Below are positions 1 through 8,233 of a stretch of DNA of 64,000 bases, piece after piece; the stretch's first letter is position 1, and every line of letters starts with the position of its first letter. The notes beneath the pieces are model-generated. The model ran no database searches. It saw only the letters and a list, made by a program, of their open reading frames with translations, and was not told the DNA's origin. The position numbers and the translations under genes were made by a program. The stretch is taken from positions 372,001 through 436,000 of the forward strand of contig NZ_JAVAMO010000002.1 in assembly GCF_030758345.1 (NCBI RefSeq), written 5' to 3'. This DNA is from Ruegeria discodermiae. GTDB taxonomy: Bacteria > Pseudomonadota > Alphaproteobacteria > Rhodobacterales > Rhodobacteraceae.

Positions 1-549
1 GCACGCAATACCCAGATCGATGCGCGCGTCTGCATGGTCAATAACCTCGAACTCGCGGCAAAACCCCTCCGCGATGGGGAGTGTAGCCAGGATCAACAAC
101 TCCTGATCCGCGTCCTGTGCCCAGGGGACACCCGAGGGCAGACTATTCAGCGCCTCAGATAGGCTTGATCCGCCCGAGATCGGCCCGACGGCCAGCCTGG
201 GCGGCTGGGCCGGTGTGAAAAAGGACGGCCCTGTGAAAACCGCAAGGGCCAGCGCAGCCGCCAAGGCCGCACCTACCCAGACAGAGGGGCGCATTGGAAA
301 TCGCACGATCTCAGCGGTTTGCTTGGCGCCCAGGATCGTGTTTTCGATCGCTTGGGGTGCGGGGTCACCCAGCGGGGCCGCAAATGCCTGCGACAGGGCC
401 TCGTTTGCGGCCATCACGTTGTCGACATAAGCCTGGTCCGGCGGATGATCGGCCAGATGCAAGACAACCTCTGCCGCCTCTTCCGGCGAAAGCTCTCCAT
501 CAGCAAACGCGGCCAGACGGGTTTTGTCCATCACGGTTTCTGCAGTCAT
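1..549 (-). CDS. anti-sigma factor, membrane-anchored (3' end beyond window)
   Basis: Open reading frame of at least 183 codons that begins ATG at 549 and is still open at base 1, so the C-terminus lies outside the window. The N-terminal 60 residues (LAAFADGELSPEEAAEVVLH near residues 12-31) resemble the helical sigma-binding domain of anti-sigma factors but contain no Cys, so it is not a zinc-type (ZAS) domain. One transmembrane helix lies at about residues 90-105 (WVGAALAAALALAV). The remaining part is then extracytoplasmic and ends in a REFEV-type segment common in such proteins. The ATG overlaps the sigma factor stop codon (ATGA), indicating translational coupling. It most likely holds the upstream ECF sigma factor at the membrane until an envelope or redox signal arrives; the signal cannot be read from the sequence. 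Confidence 0.8.
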   Translation of the reverse strand, partial: MTAETVMDKTRLAAFADGELSPEEAAEVVLHLADHPPDQAYVDNVMAANEALSQAFAAPLGDPAPQAIENTILGAKQTAEIVRFPMRPSVWVGAALAAALALAVFTGPSFFTPAQPPRLAVGPISGGSSLSEALNSLPSGVPWAQDADQELLILATLPIAEGFCREFEVIDHADARIDLGIAC

Positions 550-1052
550 TGCATCGGTCCTTTCGACATGCCGAGTTGCGGCAGCAAGGCATCTCTGGCC
601 CGCGACAGACGGCTCATAACGGTCCCTACAGGCACCTCCAGAACGTCGGATGCCTCCTTGTAGCTCAACCCTTCGATGGCGACGAGCGACAACACGATAC
701 GCTGCTTTTCAGGCAGCGCCCCCATGGCGTCGCGCGCCATATCGAGCATCATCCGATCTTCGGGCAACCGCGCGGCGCGACCTCCATCGTTTAACCCCGC
801 TGCTTCTGGATCAACCTGTGCGCCGCGCGTTTTGCTGCGCCGACGATCGTCGATCCAGAGAGTCTGGATGATGCGGTACATCCAGCTATCCATCCGAGTG
901 CCTTCGCAAAACTGTGCTGCGTTCTTCAGCGCCTTGACGCAGGCGGATTGAACCAAGTCATCCGCGTCGGGCTGGTTGCCCGCCAAAGACAGGGCAAAAC
1001 GGCGCAGTTTTGGGACAATCGCCACCAAATCTTGCCGAAACCGATCCGTCAT
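546..1052 (-). CDS. ECF RNA polymerase sigma factor (sigma-70 family)
   Basis: Product of 168 aa with region 2 (DADDLVQSACVKALKNA, then DSWMYRIIQTLWIDDRRR) and region 4 (LPEKQRIVLSLVAIEGLSYK and VPVGTVMSRLSRARDAL), the normal two-domain ECF layout. An in-frame ATG eight codons upstream exists, but the ATG at 1052 has a GGGAG site 7 nt ahead, so I use that start. The gene ends in an ATGA overlap with the anti-sigma gene. Its own upstream region has TTTGGAAT-16 nt-CGTTGT, matching the GGAAC/CGTT class of ECF promoters, and the divergent hydrolase operon has the same elements. This suggests autoregulation plus control of that operon. The signal sensed is unknown. Confidence 0.9.
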   Translation of the reverse strand: MTDRFRQDLVAIVPKLRRFALSLAGNQPDADDLVQSACVKALKNAAQFCEGTRMDSWMYRIIQTLWIDDRRRSKTRGAQVDPEAAGLNDGGRAARLPEDRMMLDMARDAMGALPEKQRIVLSLVAIEGLSYKEASDVLEVPVGTVMSRLSRARDALLPQLGMSKGPMQ

Positions 1053-1084
1053 CGCGCAACTCCCATCTAGCGTCATCTACCGCA

Positions 1085-1114
1085 ACAACGGGCTACCCGC
1101 CGGTTTATTCCAAA
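1085..1114 (-). promoter_or_regulatory. Predicted ECF promoter of the sigma/anti-sigma operon
   Basis: On the minus strand TTTGGAAT (1114-1107) is followed after 16 nt by CGTTGT (1090-1085), about 33 nt before the sigma start codon. The arrangement is identical to the element driving the divergent operon at 1248-1277. Confidence 0.65.
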
Positions 1115-1247
1115 ATATTGCGCGGGAAAGCAAGCACGCCGAAATCCCAAGCATCAAACTGGACCAGTCATGATGCACTGAGTATCGCACTTCGCTGCGC
1201 TTGTACGACTTGATCCACCCGTCGGCCAAAACCCGTCGCTCAAAAAA

Positions 1248-1277
1248 TTTGGAATAGATCCCGCACCGCATCGTTGT
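1248..1277 (+). promoter_or_regulatory. Predicted ECF promoter of the hydrolase/P-loop/ABC-like operon
   Basis: TTTGGAAT (1248-1255), a 16-nt spacer and CGTTGT (1272-1277) lie 34 nt upstream of the hydrolase ATG. Both hexamer-scale elements and the spacer length are the same as in the promoter facing the sigma gene, while the spacer sequences differ, which argues for selection on the elements. Confidence 0.65.
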
Positions 1278-1310
1278 CCTCGCAAGACAGCACAAATTGG
1301 GAGTTCAAAA

Positions 1311-2126
1311 ATGTTCGATGCAGCTATGGATGTCTTGCCTGTCACCAAACCCATGACAGTCCACAAATTGTCGGTCGCCGTTAAGGGACGGGTCTTATCC
1401 GCCGAAATCCGTATACCGAAAGTCACAACCCCCGGCCTGCCCCCTCTTGTTGCCCTGCATGGAATTTCACGTAAGGCAAAAAGCATTGCCGATGCGTTCT
1501 CAATCCCTTGCGACGCCAAAGGACAAATCCTGATCACGCCGCACTTCTCGCGCAAGCAATGGCGGCATTTTCAGCAGATCGGAACGTATCGCCCGGATCG
1601 CGCAATCCTGACGCTGCTCGATCTGGTGCAGCAAATGGGTTTTGCGTCGACCGAACAGGTTGACATCTTTGGGTATTCCGGCGGCGCACAGCTCGCGCAT
1701 CGGTTTGCGATGCTCTATCCACAACGGGTTGCCAAACTGCATCTTGCGGCCGCCGGGTGGTACTGCCTGCCAGATCTGAAACAGGCTTTCCCGATGGGTC
1801 TTGCGCCTTCGACGAAACGGCTCAGGGCAAATGTACCTGCCCTGGCGCATAATCAACTGCGCAACTATCTGGATCTGAAGCTTCGGGTTTACGTGGGCGC
1901 TGAGGATCGCCATCGCGATGACGCGCTGCGCAAGAATCCCGAAGTTGATGACGTACAGGGTCGCCATCGGCTGGCGCGCGCGCGTCACTATTGCGATGCG
2001 TTTCGTATCGCAGCCACGGCACGCGGGATCACCCCGGACCTGACGCTCACCGAAATCCCCAATTGCGTACACAGTTTTTCCGATTGCGCGCGCGCAGGTT
2101 TGACCACGCTTGTTTGCAATTCATGA
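1311..2126 (+). CDS. alpha/beta hydrolase fold protein
   Basis: 271 aa, ATG preceded by GGGAG at 7 nt. An alpha/beta hydrolase is indicated by the oxyanion segment LVALHG (residues 46-51), the nucleophile elbow GYSGG with Ser123, an acidic region VGAEDRHRDD (195-204) that can supply the Asp, and a C-terminal VHS with His254. There is no signal peptide, so it is cytoplasmic. It is the first gene of an operon with a P-loop protein (26-bp gap) and an ABC-like membrane protein, under a predicted ECF promoter. The substrate is not evident; esterase, thioesterase or peptidase are all possible. Confidence 0.8.
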   Translation: MFDAAMDVLPVTKPMTVHKLSVAVKGRVLSAEIRIPKVTTPGLPPLVALHGISRKAKSIADAFSIPCDAKGQILITPHFSRKQWRHFQQIGTYRPDRAILTLLDLVQQMGFASTEQVDIFGYSGGAQLAHRFAMLYPQRVAKLHLAAAGWYCLPDLKQAFPMGLAPSTKRLRANVPALAHNQLRNYLDLKLRVYVGAEDRHRDDALRKNPEVDDVQGRHRLARARHYCDAFRIAATARGITPDLTLTEIPNCVHSFSDCARAGLTTLVCNS

Positions 2127-2152
2127 AATCCCCTATTCACAGGAGCTTAACG

Positions 2153-3199
2153 ATGGATAGTTTTGACTTCAAAACCGCAAAATGGTGTTTTGCAACGCGT
2201 AGGATCGATCCAAACCTTGCCCGGGGTCTATGCCACGACCTGTCGATGACAATGCCGGGCGACCTCATTCTGGGGCGGGTGATGTCCATCGGCAACCACC
2301 GGCGCATTCAACTGCCCACTGGACGCCCTTCGATGCTATACGCCGGCGATCTCGTTGTTCTGCCTTGCGGTGCGCGATATGCACCCGACCAGTTCGAAGG
2401 CCTGGCGGAGCTAGACACCGCGGGCAGCGATATGCTTGCTGGCGGGGGCTGTATCGGACGCATGGTCCAACGCAACGAGCGCATCAAACCCCCAACCCGC
2501 ATCCAGCCCTTGGGCCGGATTACATCACAAAACGGCATGGTCTTGAATACCGGCGATTTTGCCCTCTCTGCACATGCGACACCTGCCAAGATCCCTGTCA
2601 TCTGCGTTGTGGGCACCTCCATGAATTCCGGGAAAACCACCGCCACGGCGGCTCTGGCCCACGGCCTGAAACAAGCTGGCTGGAAAACGGCAGTGCTAAA
2701 GGGCACCGGCACCGGCGCCTTTGGTGATTACAATGCCTATGTCGACGCCGGAGCGTCTTATGTGGCTGATTTCACCGATGCGGGTATGGTGACGACCTAT
2801 CTCGAACCCCTGCCCCGGATCATCGCGGGCATTGATACGCTTCTGGGCGAGGCAGAGACGCGCGGCTGTGATATCGCGGTAATGGAATTGGCGGACGGGG
2901 TGTTCCAGCAGGAAACCGCAGCCCTTCTGGCCGACCCAGAGGCGCGGACCCGGTTTAGCAAGTATCTGTTTGCCTGCGCCGATGCCGTGGCTGCGGCCGG
3001 GGGCGTGGCAGAACTGGCTCGCAACGGGATCCGCCCGATCGCACTGACGGGAATGTTGTCCTGCTCGCCGATGGCGGTGGACGAGGCACAGGCCGCCACG
3101 GGCATTCAGGTCCTGACCAAGGGTCAGTTGCTTGATCCCGCCTATGCGAACACTCTGGCGGCCAGAACCGGGGTACGTCGCGCCCCGCAAGCAGCATGA
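2153..3199 (+). CDS. P-loop NTPase of unknown function (DUF1611/SIMIBI-like)
   Basis: 348 aa from the ATG at 2153, which has AGGAG 7 nt ahead; a longer frame back to 1991 would overlap the hydrolase and is rejected. Residues 1-140 form a non-motif N-terminal domain rich in beta-prone segments. Residues 150-163 hold a clear Walker A (GTSMNSGKTT), followed by KTAVLKGTGTGAFGDYNAY and an acidic strand DIAVMELADG, as in dethiobiotin-synthetase or MobB-like P-loop folds. I do not recognise an orthologue with known function. The stop codon overlaps the start of the next gene (ATGA), so it is coupled to the ABC-like membrane protein and may serve as its energising or regulatory partner. That link is inference. 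Confidence 0.7.
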   Translation: MDSFDFKTAKWCFATRRIDPNLARGLCHDLSMTMPGDLILGRVMSIGNHRRIQLPTGRPSMLYAGDLVVLPCGARYAPDQFEGLAELDTAGSDMLAGGGCIGRMVQRNERIKPPTRIQPLGRITSQNGMVLNTGDFALSAHATPAKIPVICVVGTSMNSGKTTATAALAHGLKQAGWKTAVLKGTGTGAFGDYNAYVDAGASYVADFTDAGMVTTYLEPLPRIIAGIDTLLGEAETRGCDIAVMELADGVFQQETAALLADPEARTRFSKYLFACADAVAAAGGVAELARNGIRPIALTGMLSCSPMAVDEAQAATGIQVLTKGQLLDPAYANTLAARTGVRRAPQAA

Positions 3200-4674
3200 A
3201 ACCTCCCCGCCTCTTCGCCGCCCAACGGGGTCGCCTGCTGGGGTGGATCATTTGTTCGACCCTGGTGCAGGCCGCCGCTTTTGCAGTGGTGGCCATCGCA
3301 ACGCGAAACGTCTTCGTTGCACTCCATGCCGGAACAGGCCTCCCCGTTTTCTCTATTCTGAGCGTAAGCCTCGCAGGGGCTTGTGCAGCTCTGACGCAGG
3401 TGATGTTCCGCAACCTCGCCGAGCATCTGGGGCAAGACTATGCCAGGGACGTTCGCCTGAGCCTGTTCGATCACGCCAGCCGCAGCGATCAAAAGGACCT
3501 CGACCAGAGGCGCATGGGCTATCATATCCTGCGATTTACCGGAGACCTGACGGCGTTAACGGGCTGGCCCGGCCTCGGTTTGCCGCGCCTCGTGCAGGCC
3601 GCCATTCTGTTGCCCGCCTCGACCGCTGTGCTGATCTATCTCGATCCGCAATTCGTCTGGGTGGCGCTCTGCGTGATCCTGCCCTCCGCCCTTTGGGTCG
3701 CCCTCACGCAACGCAAACTCCTGCACGCGCATCGCCATCTGCGCAAACATCGCGCCCGGCTTGCTGCGGATGTAACGGAGCGCCTGCCGGTTGCGCCAAA
3801 ACTCGCGGCGATGGGACGCCGGAAGGTCGAGAGGAACATACTGGAGCGTCGCGCCACAGAGGTGATGCAGGCCGCCCGCTTTTGCCGCCGTCTTTCTGAA
3901 ACCAGAAAGTCGATCCCAGGTCTTTCAGCGGCTTTCGCGGCCAGCGCAATTATGTTGCTTGGCAGTCTGAACGGGTTTCCAACAAGCACAATCGCAGCCG
4001 CGCTTGCCGCGCTTGGCCTGATGATACGCCCCTTGCGCAACCTGACGTCCTCAACCGACCAAGCGGCGAAGTTCCGCGCGGCCCACAGCAACCTCACCCG
4101 CGCATTGCAACGCCCGTTGGCCCCAAAGGGCGACAGGAAAGCGCGTCTGCACCAGAAACCGCAATCAGTTGAGCTAACACCCGTCGAGGGTCCTGCTCTG
4201 AAATTGGCCGCCGGTGAGTCTGCCGTTGTCCCGGCTTCCCTCATCGATGAGATCGAGAATGTTCTGACAGGAAGTTCTGTCACCAAGGATTTCTCGCTCA
4301 AGCTGGGCGGTAAGGATGTTGTGGAGCTGACACCAGGCAGCCTACGCAGATCGGTTGGTATTGTGACCGAAAATCCGCTGATCCTGAAAGGAAGCTTGCG
4401 GCGCGCCATCACCTTGGGGCTGCGCCCCAGGCCGTCAGACGCAGCTATCCTGCAAACGGCCGAGAAACTTGGCTTAAAGGACACTCTGTCCGAAATTGGT
4501 GGGCTTGACTTCAGGCTGACCGAGCGCGGCACCAATGTGAAAGCAGATCACCGCCTTGCGATCTCAATCCTGCGATTGGCGCTGCAGCAGCCTGGCCTGA
4601 TCCTCATAAAAGATGCGGCTCTGTTGCGGAGCTTCGAGAGCGCCGAACATTTTCAGCAATCGCTTAGGAGTTAG
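3196..4674 (+). CDS. ABC-exporter-like membrane protein with a catalytically dead nucleotide-binding domain
   Basis: 492 aa. Residues 1-300 look like a type-IV (exporter) transmembrane domain: helices near 14-40, 55-75, 125-180 and 250-285, and the coupling-helix-like segment RMGYHILRFTGDLTALTGW. Residues 330-490 keep the order of an ABC ATPase domain but the motifs are gone. The Walker A position reads AGESAVVPASLIDEIENVL, the Q-loop region reads VTENPLILKGSLRRAI, the signature region reads ERGTNVKADHRLAISILRLAL, and Walker B reads LILIKDAALL with no DE. The frame is intact, so this is a maintained pseudo-NBD or a recently dying gene. The D-loop and H-switch are missing, and the last residues lie against a GNAT pseudogene, so the 3' end may have been cut by a deletion. 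Coupled to the P-loop gene. Confidence 0.65.
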   Translation: MKPPRLFAAQRGRLLGWIICSTLVQAAAFAVVAIATRNVFVALHAGTGLPVFSILSVSLAGACAALTQVMFRNLAEHLGQDYARDVRLSLFDHASRSDQKDLDQRRMGYHILRFTGDLTALTGWPGLGLPRLVQAAILLPASTAVLIYLDPQFVWVALCVILPSALWVALTQRKLLHAHRHLRKHRARLAADVTERLPVAPKLAAMGRRKVERNILERRATEVMQAARFCRRLSETRKSIPGLSAAFAASAIMLLGSLNGFPTSTIAAALAALGLMIRPLRNLTSSTDQAAKFRAAHSNLTRALQRPLAPKGDRKARLHQKPQSVELTPVEGPALKLAAGESAVVPASLIDEIENVLTGSSVTKDFSLKLGGKDVVELTPGSLRRSVGIVTENPLILKGSLRRAITLGLRPRPSDAAILQTAEKLGLKDTLSEIGGLDFRLTERGTNVKADHRLAISILRLALQQPGLILIKDAALLRSFESAEHFQQSLRS

Positions 4675-5046
4675 GCCTCCGTCTACGCAGGCGCGCACCG
4701 CGCAGGTGGCGATCCCCCTGCCCTCAAAACTGGCAGACAACCAATAGCCGATATCCGTAGCACCGTTTTCACCGGGAATGTTGCGCAAGTTGCAAAGCCC
4801 CGCCAGAGTCCCGTCCTGCAACAGACCGCAATTCAGTTCGCGCGCCTCTGCGATCCCGGCCTGCCGCCTGTCAGTCGAGGTTAGGCTATCCTCGACCGTT
4901 TTGGTCATGTCCAGCTAGCCAAGCCACTCGTGCAGATGTGCCCAGTTGGCCTCAATTAGTTGGAAAAGATCTACGGCATCCCCGCGCCCAAGGGGCCGTA
5001 TGGTGGTCCCCTCTCCAAGATCAAACTTTATGACTATCTCAACCAT
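4665..5046 (-). pseudogene. GNAT N-acetyltransferase pseudogene (RimJ/RimL type), nonsense mutation and lost 3' end
   Basis: Read from 5046 the frame gives MVEIVIKFDLGEGTTIRPLG, then an N-terminal helix ending HEWLG, then TAG at 4917-4915 where the family has Trp (TGG to TAG), then LDMTKTVEDSL. It continues to the acetyl-CoA fold segment NGATDIGYWL followed by EGRGIATCAVRACVD, a normal RimJ/RimL pattern. After about residue 125 similarity stops and the frame becomes the antisense of the ABC-like gene, so the C-terminal third is gone. The deletion endpoint is approximate (4650-4680). Confidence 0.75.
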
Positions 5047-5071
5047 GTTGCGCGTCCCGACCACAATGGAT

Positions 5072-5098
5072 TGGCGACCGGTCTGTGAGCGGTCGCCA
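5072..5098 (-). other. Perfect hairpin between dppC remnant and GNAT pseudogene
   Basis: 9-bp perfect inverted repeat TGGCGACCG / CGGTCGCCA with a 9-nt loop, 22 bp downstream of the old dppC stop codon. There is no U-run, so it is a weak terminator at best. It probably marks the former end of the dipeptide transporter operon. Confidence 0.4.
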
Positions 5099-5119
5099 GT
5101 ATCTTCAACAAAGCACCGA

Positions 5120-5750
5120 TCAGCGCGAGGTGCGGCCTAACGGATCCAGTTCATCGCGCAGCCAGTCCCCCAGCAGATTGAGCCCCAGCACGGTTAGCAT
5201 GATCGTGACACCAGGGAACACCGTCACCCACCAGGCCGTCTGGATGTAGTTGCGTCCTCGGACAGCATACCGCCTCAGGTTGTGGTCTGAGGATTGGCAC
5301 CCAGACCGAGGAAGGTCAGGCTGCTTTCCAAAAGGATGTTGTTGGCGACGTTGAGCATCAGCAGAATGATCAGCGGCCCCAGCGCGTTGGCCAGGATATG
5401 CCCGAAGATGATCTTGCGATCGCCTAGCCCATAGCTGCGTGCCACCTGAACAAATTCACGCGCGCGTAGCGACAATACGCTGCTACGCACCAGCCGGGCA
5501 TATTGCACCCACTGCGAAACAATCATCAAAATGATAATCCGGTCAACCCTCGGCCCCACAATGGCGATCACTGTAATTGCCATCAGGATAAATGGCAGCG
5601 CCAGCTGAATATCGGCGAAGCGCATGATCAGCGTGTCCCAGAGCCCCGATAGCCCGCCAACAAGCCAATCACCGTACCAAGCAACACCGCACCCGCTGCT
5701 GAGAAAATACCAACAGTGAACGACACCCGACCACCCAGTATGACCCGCTC
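5120..5750 (-). pseudogene. dppC-like dipeptide ABC permease remnant
   Basis: Three reading frames together restore the C-terminal two thirds of a DppC/OppC permease. The first runs RVILGGRVSFTVGIFSAAG to IGLLAGYRG (to about 5640). A shift leads into WDTLIMRFADIQLALPFIL and on to [20 protein letters not shown] and [16 protein letters not shown] at about 5272 stands where Trp is expected. One missing G at about 5262 shifts to [20 protein letters not shown], then [16 protein letters not shown] and stop at 5120. The N-terminus and all of dppB are missing; a deletion joins it to the dppA remnant near 5748. Not functional. Confidence 0.8.
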
Positions 5751-6409
5751 CAACAGCCGTCGAAACGCTCAAGAAGCAGACCAGCTGTGGGCGTGTATTC
5801 AACCACCTGGAAGGGGCCGGCGCCGACGGGGTGCATGTCGAAGGTCTCTTCTCCGACCTCTTCGATATCTTGCGGCGGCACAATCATGGCGCCTTAGCCG
5901 GACAGTTTTGTAATCAACACCGAATCGGGCTGGTTCATCACGAAATCAACTGTGTAGTCATCGACCACTTCGATCGCCTCGATAGAGGTATAGTTGGCCC
6001 GCTGCGGACCGGCGGTTCCGACCTCTCGCAGGAGTCGCTGGAATTTGCAACGCACGGCCTCGGCGTTGAAGGGCTCGCCATTTTGGAACACGACGCATTC
6101 GCGTAGATGGAAGCGGATGCGGGTGTCATCGTCCAGAAACTCCCGGCTTGGGGCCAAGCCCGGTGCAAGCTCGAGATCTTCATTGCGCAGCACTAGGCCG
6201 TCGAAAATGCTGCTCGCGACCGAGCTACAGGCCACGCGGAAGGTGTCGATCGGGTCAAGGTTCTGCGGATCGCGCGATTGGGTGACGGTCAGAACGGTCT
6301 GTGCGTCGGCGTTGCCGGGCGCGACAACCGGCGGGATGGCAAGTGCTGCAACAAGCGGAATGCTGTTCCTGCGGATTCTTCTCAGAAACTTGGCAAGATA
6401 AGAGGTCAT
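5750..6409 (-). pseudogene. dppA-like peptide-binding protein remnant, 5' part only
   Basis: ATG at 6409 has AGGAAAG upstream and a signal peptide (SIPLVAALAIPPVVAPGNADA). It is followed by the SBP_bac_5 start (TVTQSRDPQNLDPIDTFRV) and RIRFHLRECVVFQNGEPFNA. TAA at 5896-5894 interrupts the frame at LSG-stop-GAMIVPPQDI, where Tyr would be expected (TAC to TAA). The same frame then continues to GAGPFQVVEYTPTAGLLLER and ends near 5750, where dppC sequence begins. About 60% of the protein is missing. Confidence 0.8.
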
Positions 6410-6477
6410 TCAATCTTTCCTGTTATGTGATTTTTTCGCGGTAACATCTGCGGGATGTCGGATTCCTGTTGGGCCAG

Positions 6478-7060
6478 TTACAGCCCCTCGAATCCTTCGG
6501 TTCCACGGGCCACGAGATGGCCCTTGGCAACTTCTTCCAATATCAGGATCGGAAGTTCATTACCGAAGGCGCTTGTGGCGCTTGGAATCTCGCCCTCGAG
6601 CGGCTTGCGGTTGGGCTGGTTGCCGGGATCAAGCACGGGCACCGCCGCTTGTAGGAGTGCCTGGGATTTTCAAGAAATCTGCTTACGGGTGCCGATCTCG
6701 ACGATTTGGCCCAGATATATGACCGCCACGCGATGGCTGACACGCTCAACCACGGCCATGTCATGAGTGATAAACAGATAGGCCAGGCCCTGATCAGGTG
6801 CAATTGCAGAAGCAGATTGACAACCTGAGCCTGCACCGACACATCCAGCGTCGAAACGACCTCATCAGCGATGACAAGGTTGGGTTTGCAGGCCAGCGCC
6901 CGGGCGATGCAGATATGTTGGCGCTGCCCGCCTGAAAACTCATGCGGATAACGGTTGGCCCGATTGGCTTTCAGCCCGACCTTTTCCAGCAGATCATAGA
7001 CATAGTCGCGTACTTCGCTCCCTGTGCCGACGATTTCGTGGAACCGGGAAGCTGGTGTTC
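6478..7060 (-). pseudogene. dppD/dppF-like peptide ABC ATPase remnant
   Basis: The N-terminal half including Walker A is missing. The remaining frame reads RFHEIVGTGSEVRDYVYDLL, a signature motif FSGGQRQHICIARAL, Walker [16 protein letters not shown] and [13 protein letters not shown] shift near 6811 is needed to continue as [20 protein letters not shown] and [13 protein letters not shown], followed by a TGA and a C-terminal tail to the TAA at 6478. It lies 70 bp upstream of the dppA remnant, so the original order was ATPase, binding protein, permeases. Confidence 0.75.
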
Positions 7061-7138
7061 TTGATCGGCCCGGAACCGGTCCGCCCGTGCCATCGCCTGA
7101 ACGACGCGCGGGTCGGCTCTGGCAAATCGAAAACTAGC

Positions 7139-7711
7139 TTAGGCGGCAAGCTCCGCATCGCTCGCCTTGGTCCATGCGAGTGGGACGGCCATCGGATCGA
7201 TCGGCGTATTTGCGATGTGATTTGTGTAGTTTGACATCATTTTGTGAGCCCTGCCGAGAATGACTTCGAAAATCTGTTGCTTGGCGAATCCGGCTGCAAG
7301 AAACGTTTCGACGTCTGCGTTCGCGACGTTACCGTGCCCACGAAGCATTTTCAGCGTAAAGCTGCGCAGAGCTTCCAGTCGCTCGGTCGGCAAAGAGGTC
7401 TCGTCGCGCAACGCGTTGGTAATTTCATCGTCGACTTTGATCATCTTTGCGACAGCGGCATGGCCTGGAACGCAATATGTGCAGTTGTGTTCCACGTTGA
7501 TCGTTTGCCAGATGACGGTGAGTTCATCCTTGTCGAAGCTGCTTTGCTGAAACAGTTCGCCGACAACCTGATATACCTCAAGCAGTTCCGGCGAGTCGGC
7601 CATCACAGCATGCAGGTTCGAAACAAACCCCAGTCTTTCCATGGAACCTGAAAGAGGCGGCTTGCTCGCCTCAGGTGGGTTTGCTTCATCATAATATTTG
7701 AATTCAGTCAT
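7139..7711 (-). CDS. carboxymuconolactone decarboxylase / AhpD-like protein
   Basis: 190 aa from the ATG at 7711, which has AAGGAGG 6 nt ahead; the longer frame to 7825 is not supported. The motif EHNCTYCVPGH is the E-x2-C-x2-C-x3-H redox centre of the CMD/AhpD family. These proteins are usually peroxidase-like or reduce partners through the Cys pair. It is a small cytoplasmic single-domain protein with no leader. It is intact but sits between the dpp debris and a truncated TetR gene whose missing half should have held their shared promoter, so present expression is uncertain. Confidence 0.85.
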   Translation of the reverse strand: MTEFKYYDEANPPEASKPPLSGSMERLGFVSNLHAVMADSPELLEVYQVVGELFQQSSFDKDELTVIWQTINVEHNCTYCVPGHAAVAKMIKVDDEITNALRDETSLPTERLEALRSFTLKMLRGHGNVANADVETFLAAGFAKQQIFEVILGRAHKMMSNYTNHIANTPIDPMAVPLAWTKASDAELAA

Positions 7712-7739
7712 GATCGCCTCCTTGTCTCGGTTTGCGCAG

Positions 7740-8051
7740 AAGCTGCGCCATGCATATGTAGAATCTGAGCGATTGCTCGAGACGGTCCTTATGCCGTCGT
7801 CGGACAACAAAACCGTTTTCGGCAAGGCGCGTTTCTATTTGGACGCGATCCGACAAGAATTTGCGTACCTCCTGCGCCAAGCGGTGCAAGCTGGCGAGTT
7901 GGACGCCGAAATCGATAGCAACAAGCTGGCGATGTGGCTTCAATCTCAAATCAATGCCCTGTGTGTCGAAGCTCAGCGAGACCCCGACGAGCCCAGGCTA
8001 TCATGGCTCGCGCAAGAGATTATCGACCATCTGGAGTCTTTTCGACCGTAA
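7740..8051 (+). pseudogene. TetR-family regulator remnant, C-terminal domain only
   Basis: The frame ending at 8051 encodes LLETVLMPSSDNKTVFGKAR, EFAYLLRQAVQAGELDAEID and SWLAQEIIDHLESF, typical of the ligand-binding half of TetR regulators. No helix-turn-helix is encoded upstream; the frame runs straight into the start of the divergent AhpD-like gene. The DNA-binding domain has therefore been deleted and the product cannot act as a repressor. Confidence 0.65.
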
Positions 8052-8178
8052 CCTGCCAGCGGGCGGCTGCATCGCAAACGATGTTCTTAACCCGCCGCCA
8101 CCCAGCCCAAATCTACAACTACGCTCAAACGAATATGCACTGGCGGATTAAACTTGTTGTGAGTCGCGAAGGAAAGGC

Positions 8179-8208
8179 AAAGGCCCGAATCCGCTGATCC
8201 GGGCCTTT
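8179..8208 (-). terminator. Terminator of the proXVW operon
   Basis: 9-bp stem AAAGGCCCG / CGGGCCTTT with a 12-nt loop, starting 26 bp after the proW stop codon on the minus strand and followed by a pyrimidine-rich tract. The stem's own TTT end can act as a short U-tract. Confidence 0.7.
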
Positions 8209-8233
8209 CGCTTCGGCTTGAGCGTCGGAAGGC

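Noticed and set aside
3636-4535. 299-codon open frame opposite the ABC-like gene
   Set aside because: Antisense shadow: no domain, no ribosome site, composition of a reversed coding strand, while the plus frame has clear transporter features.
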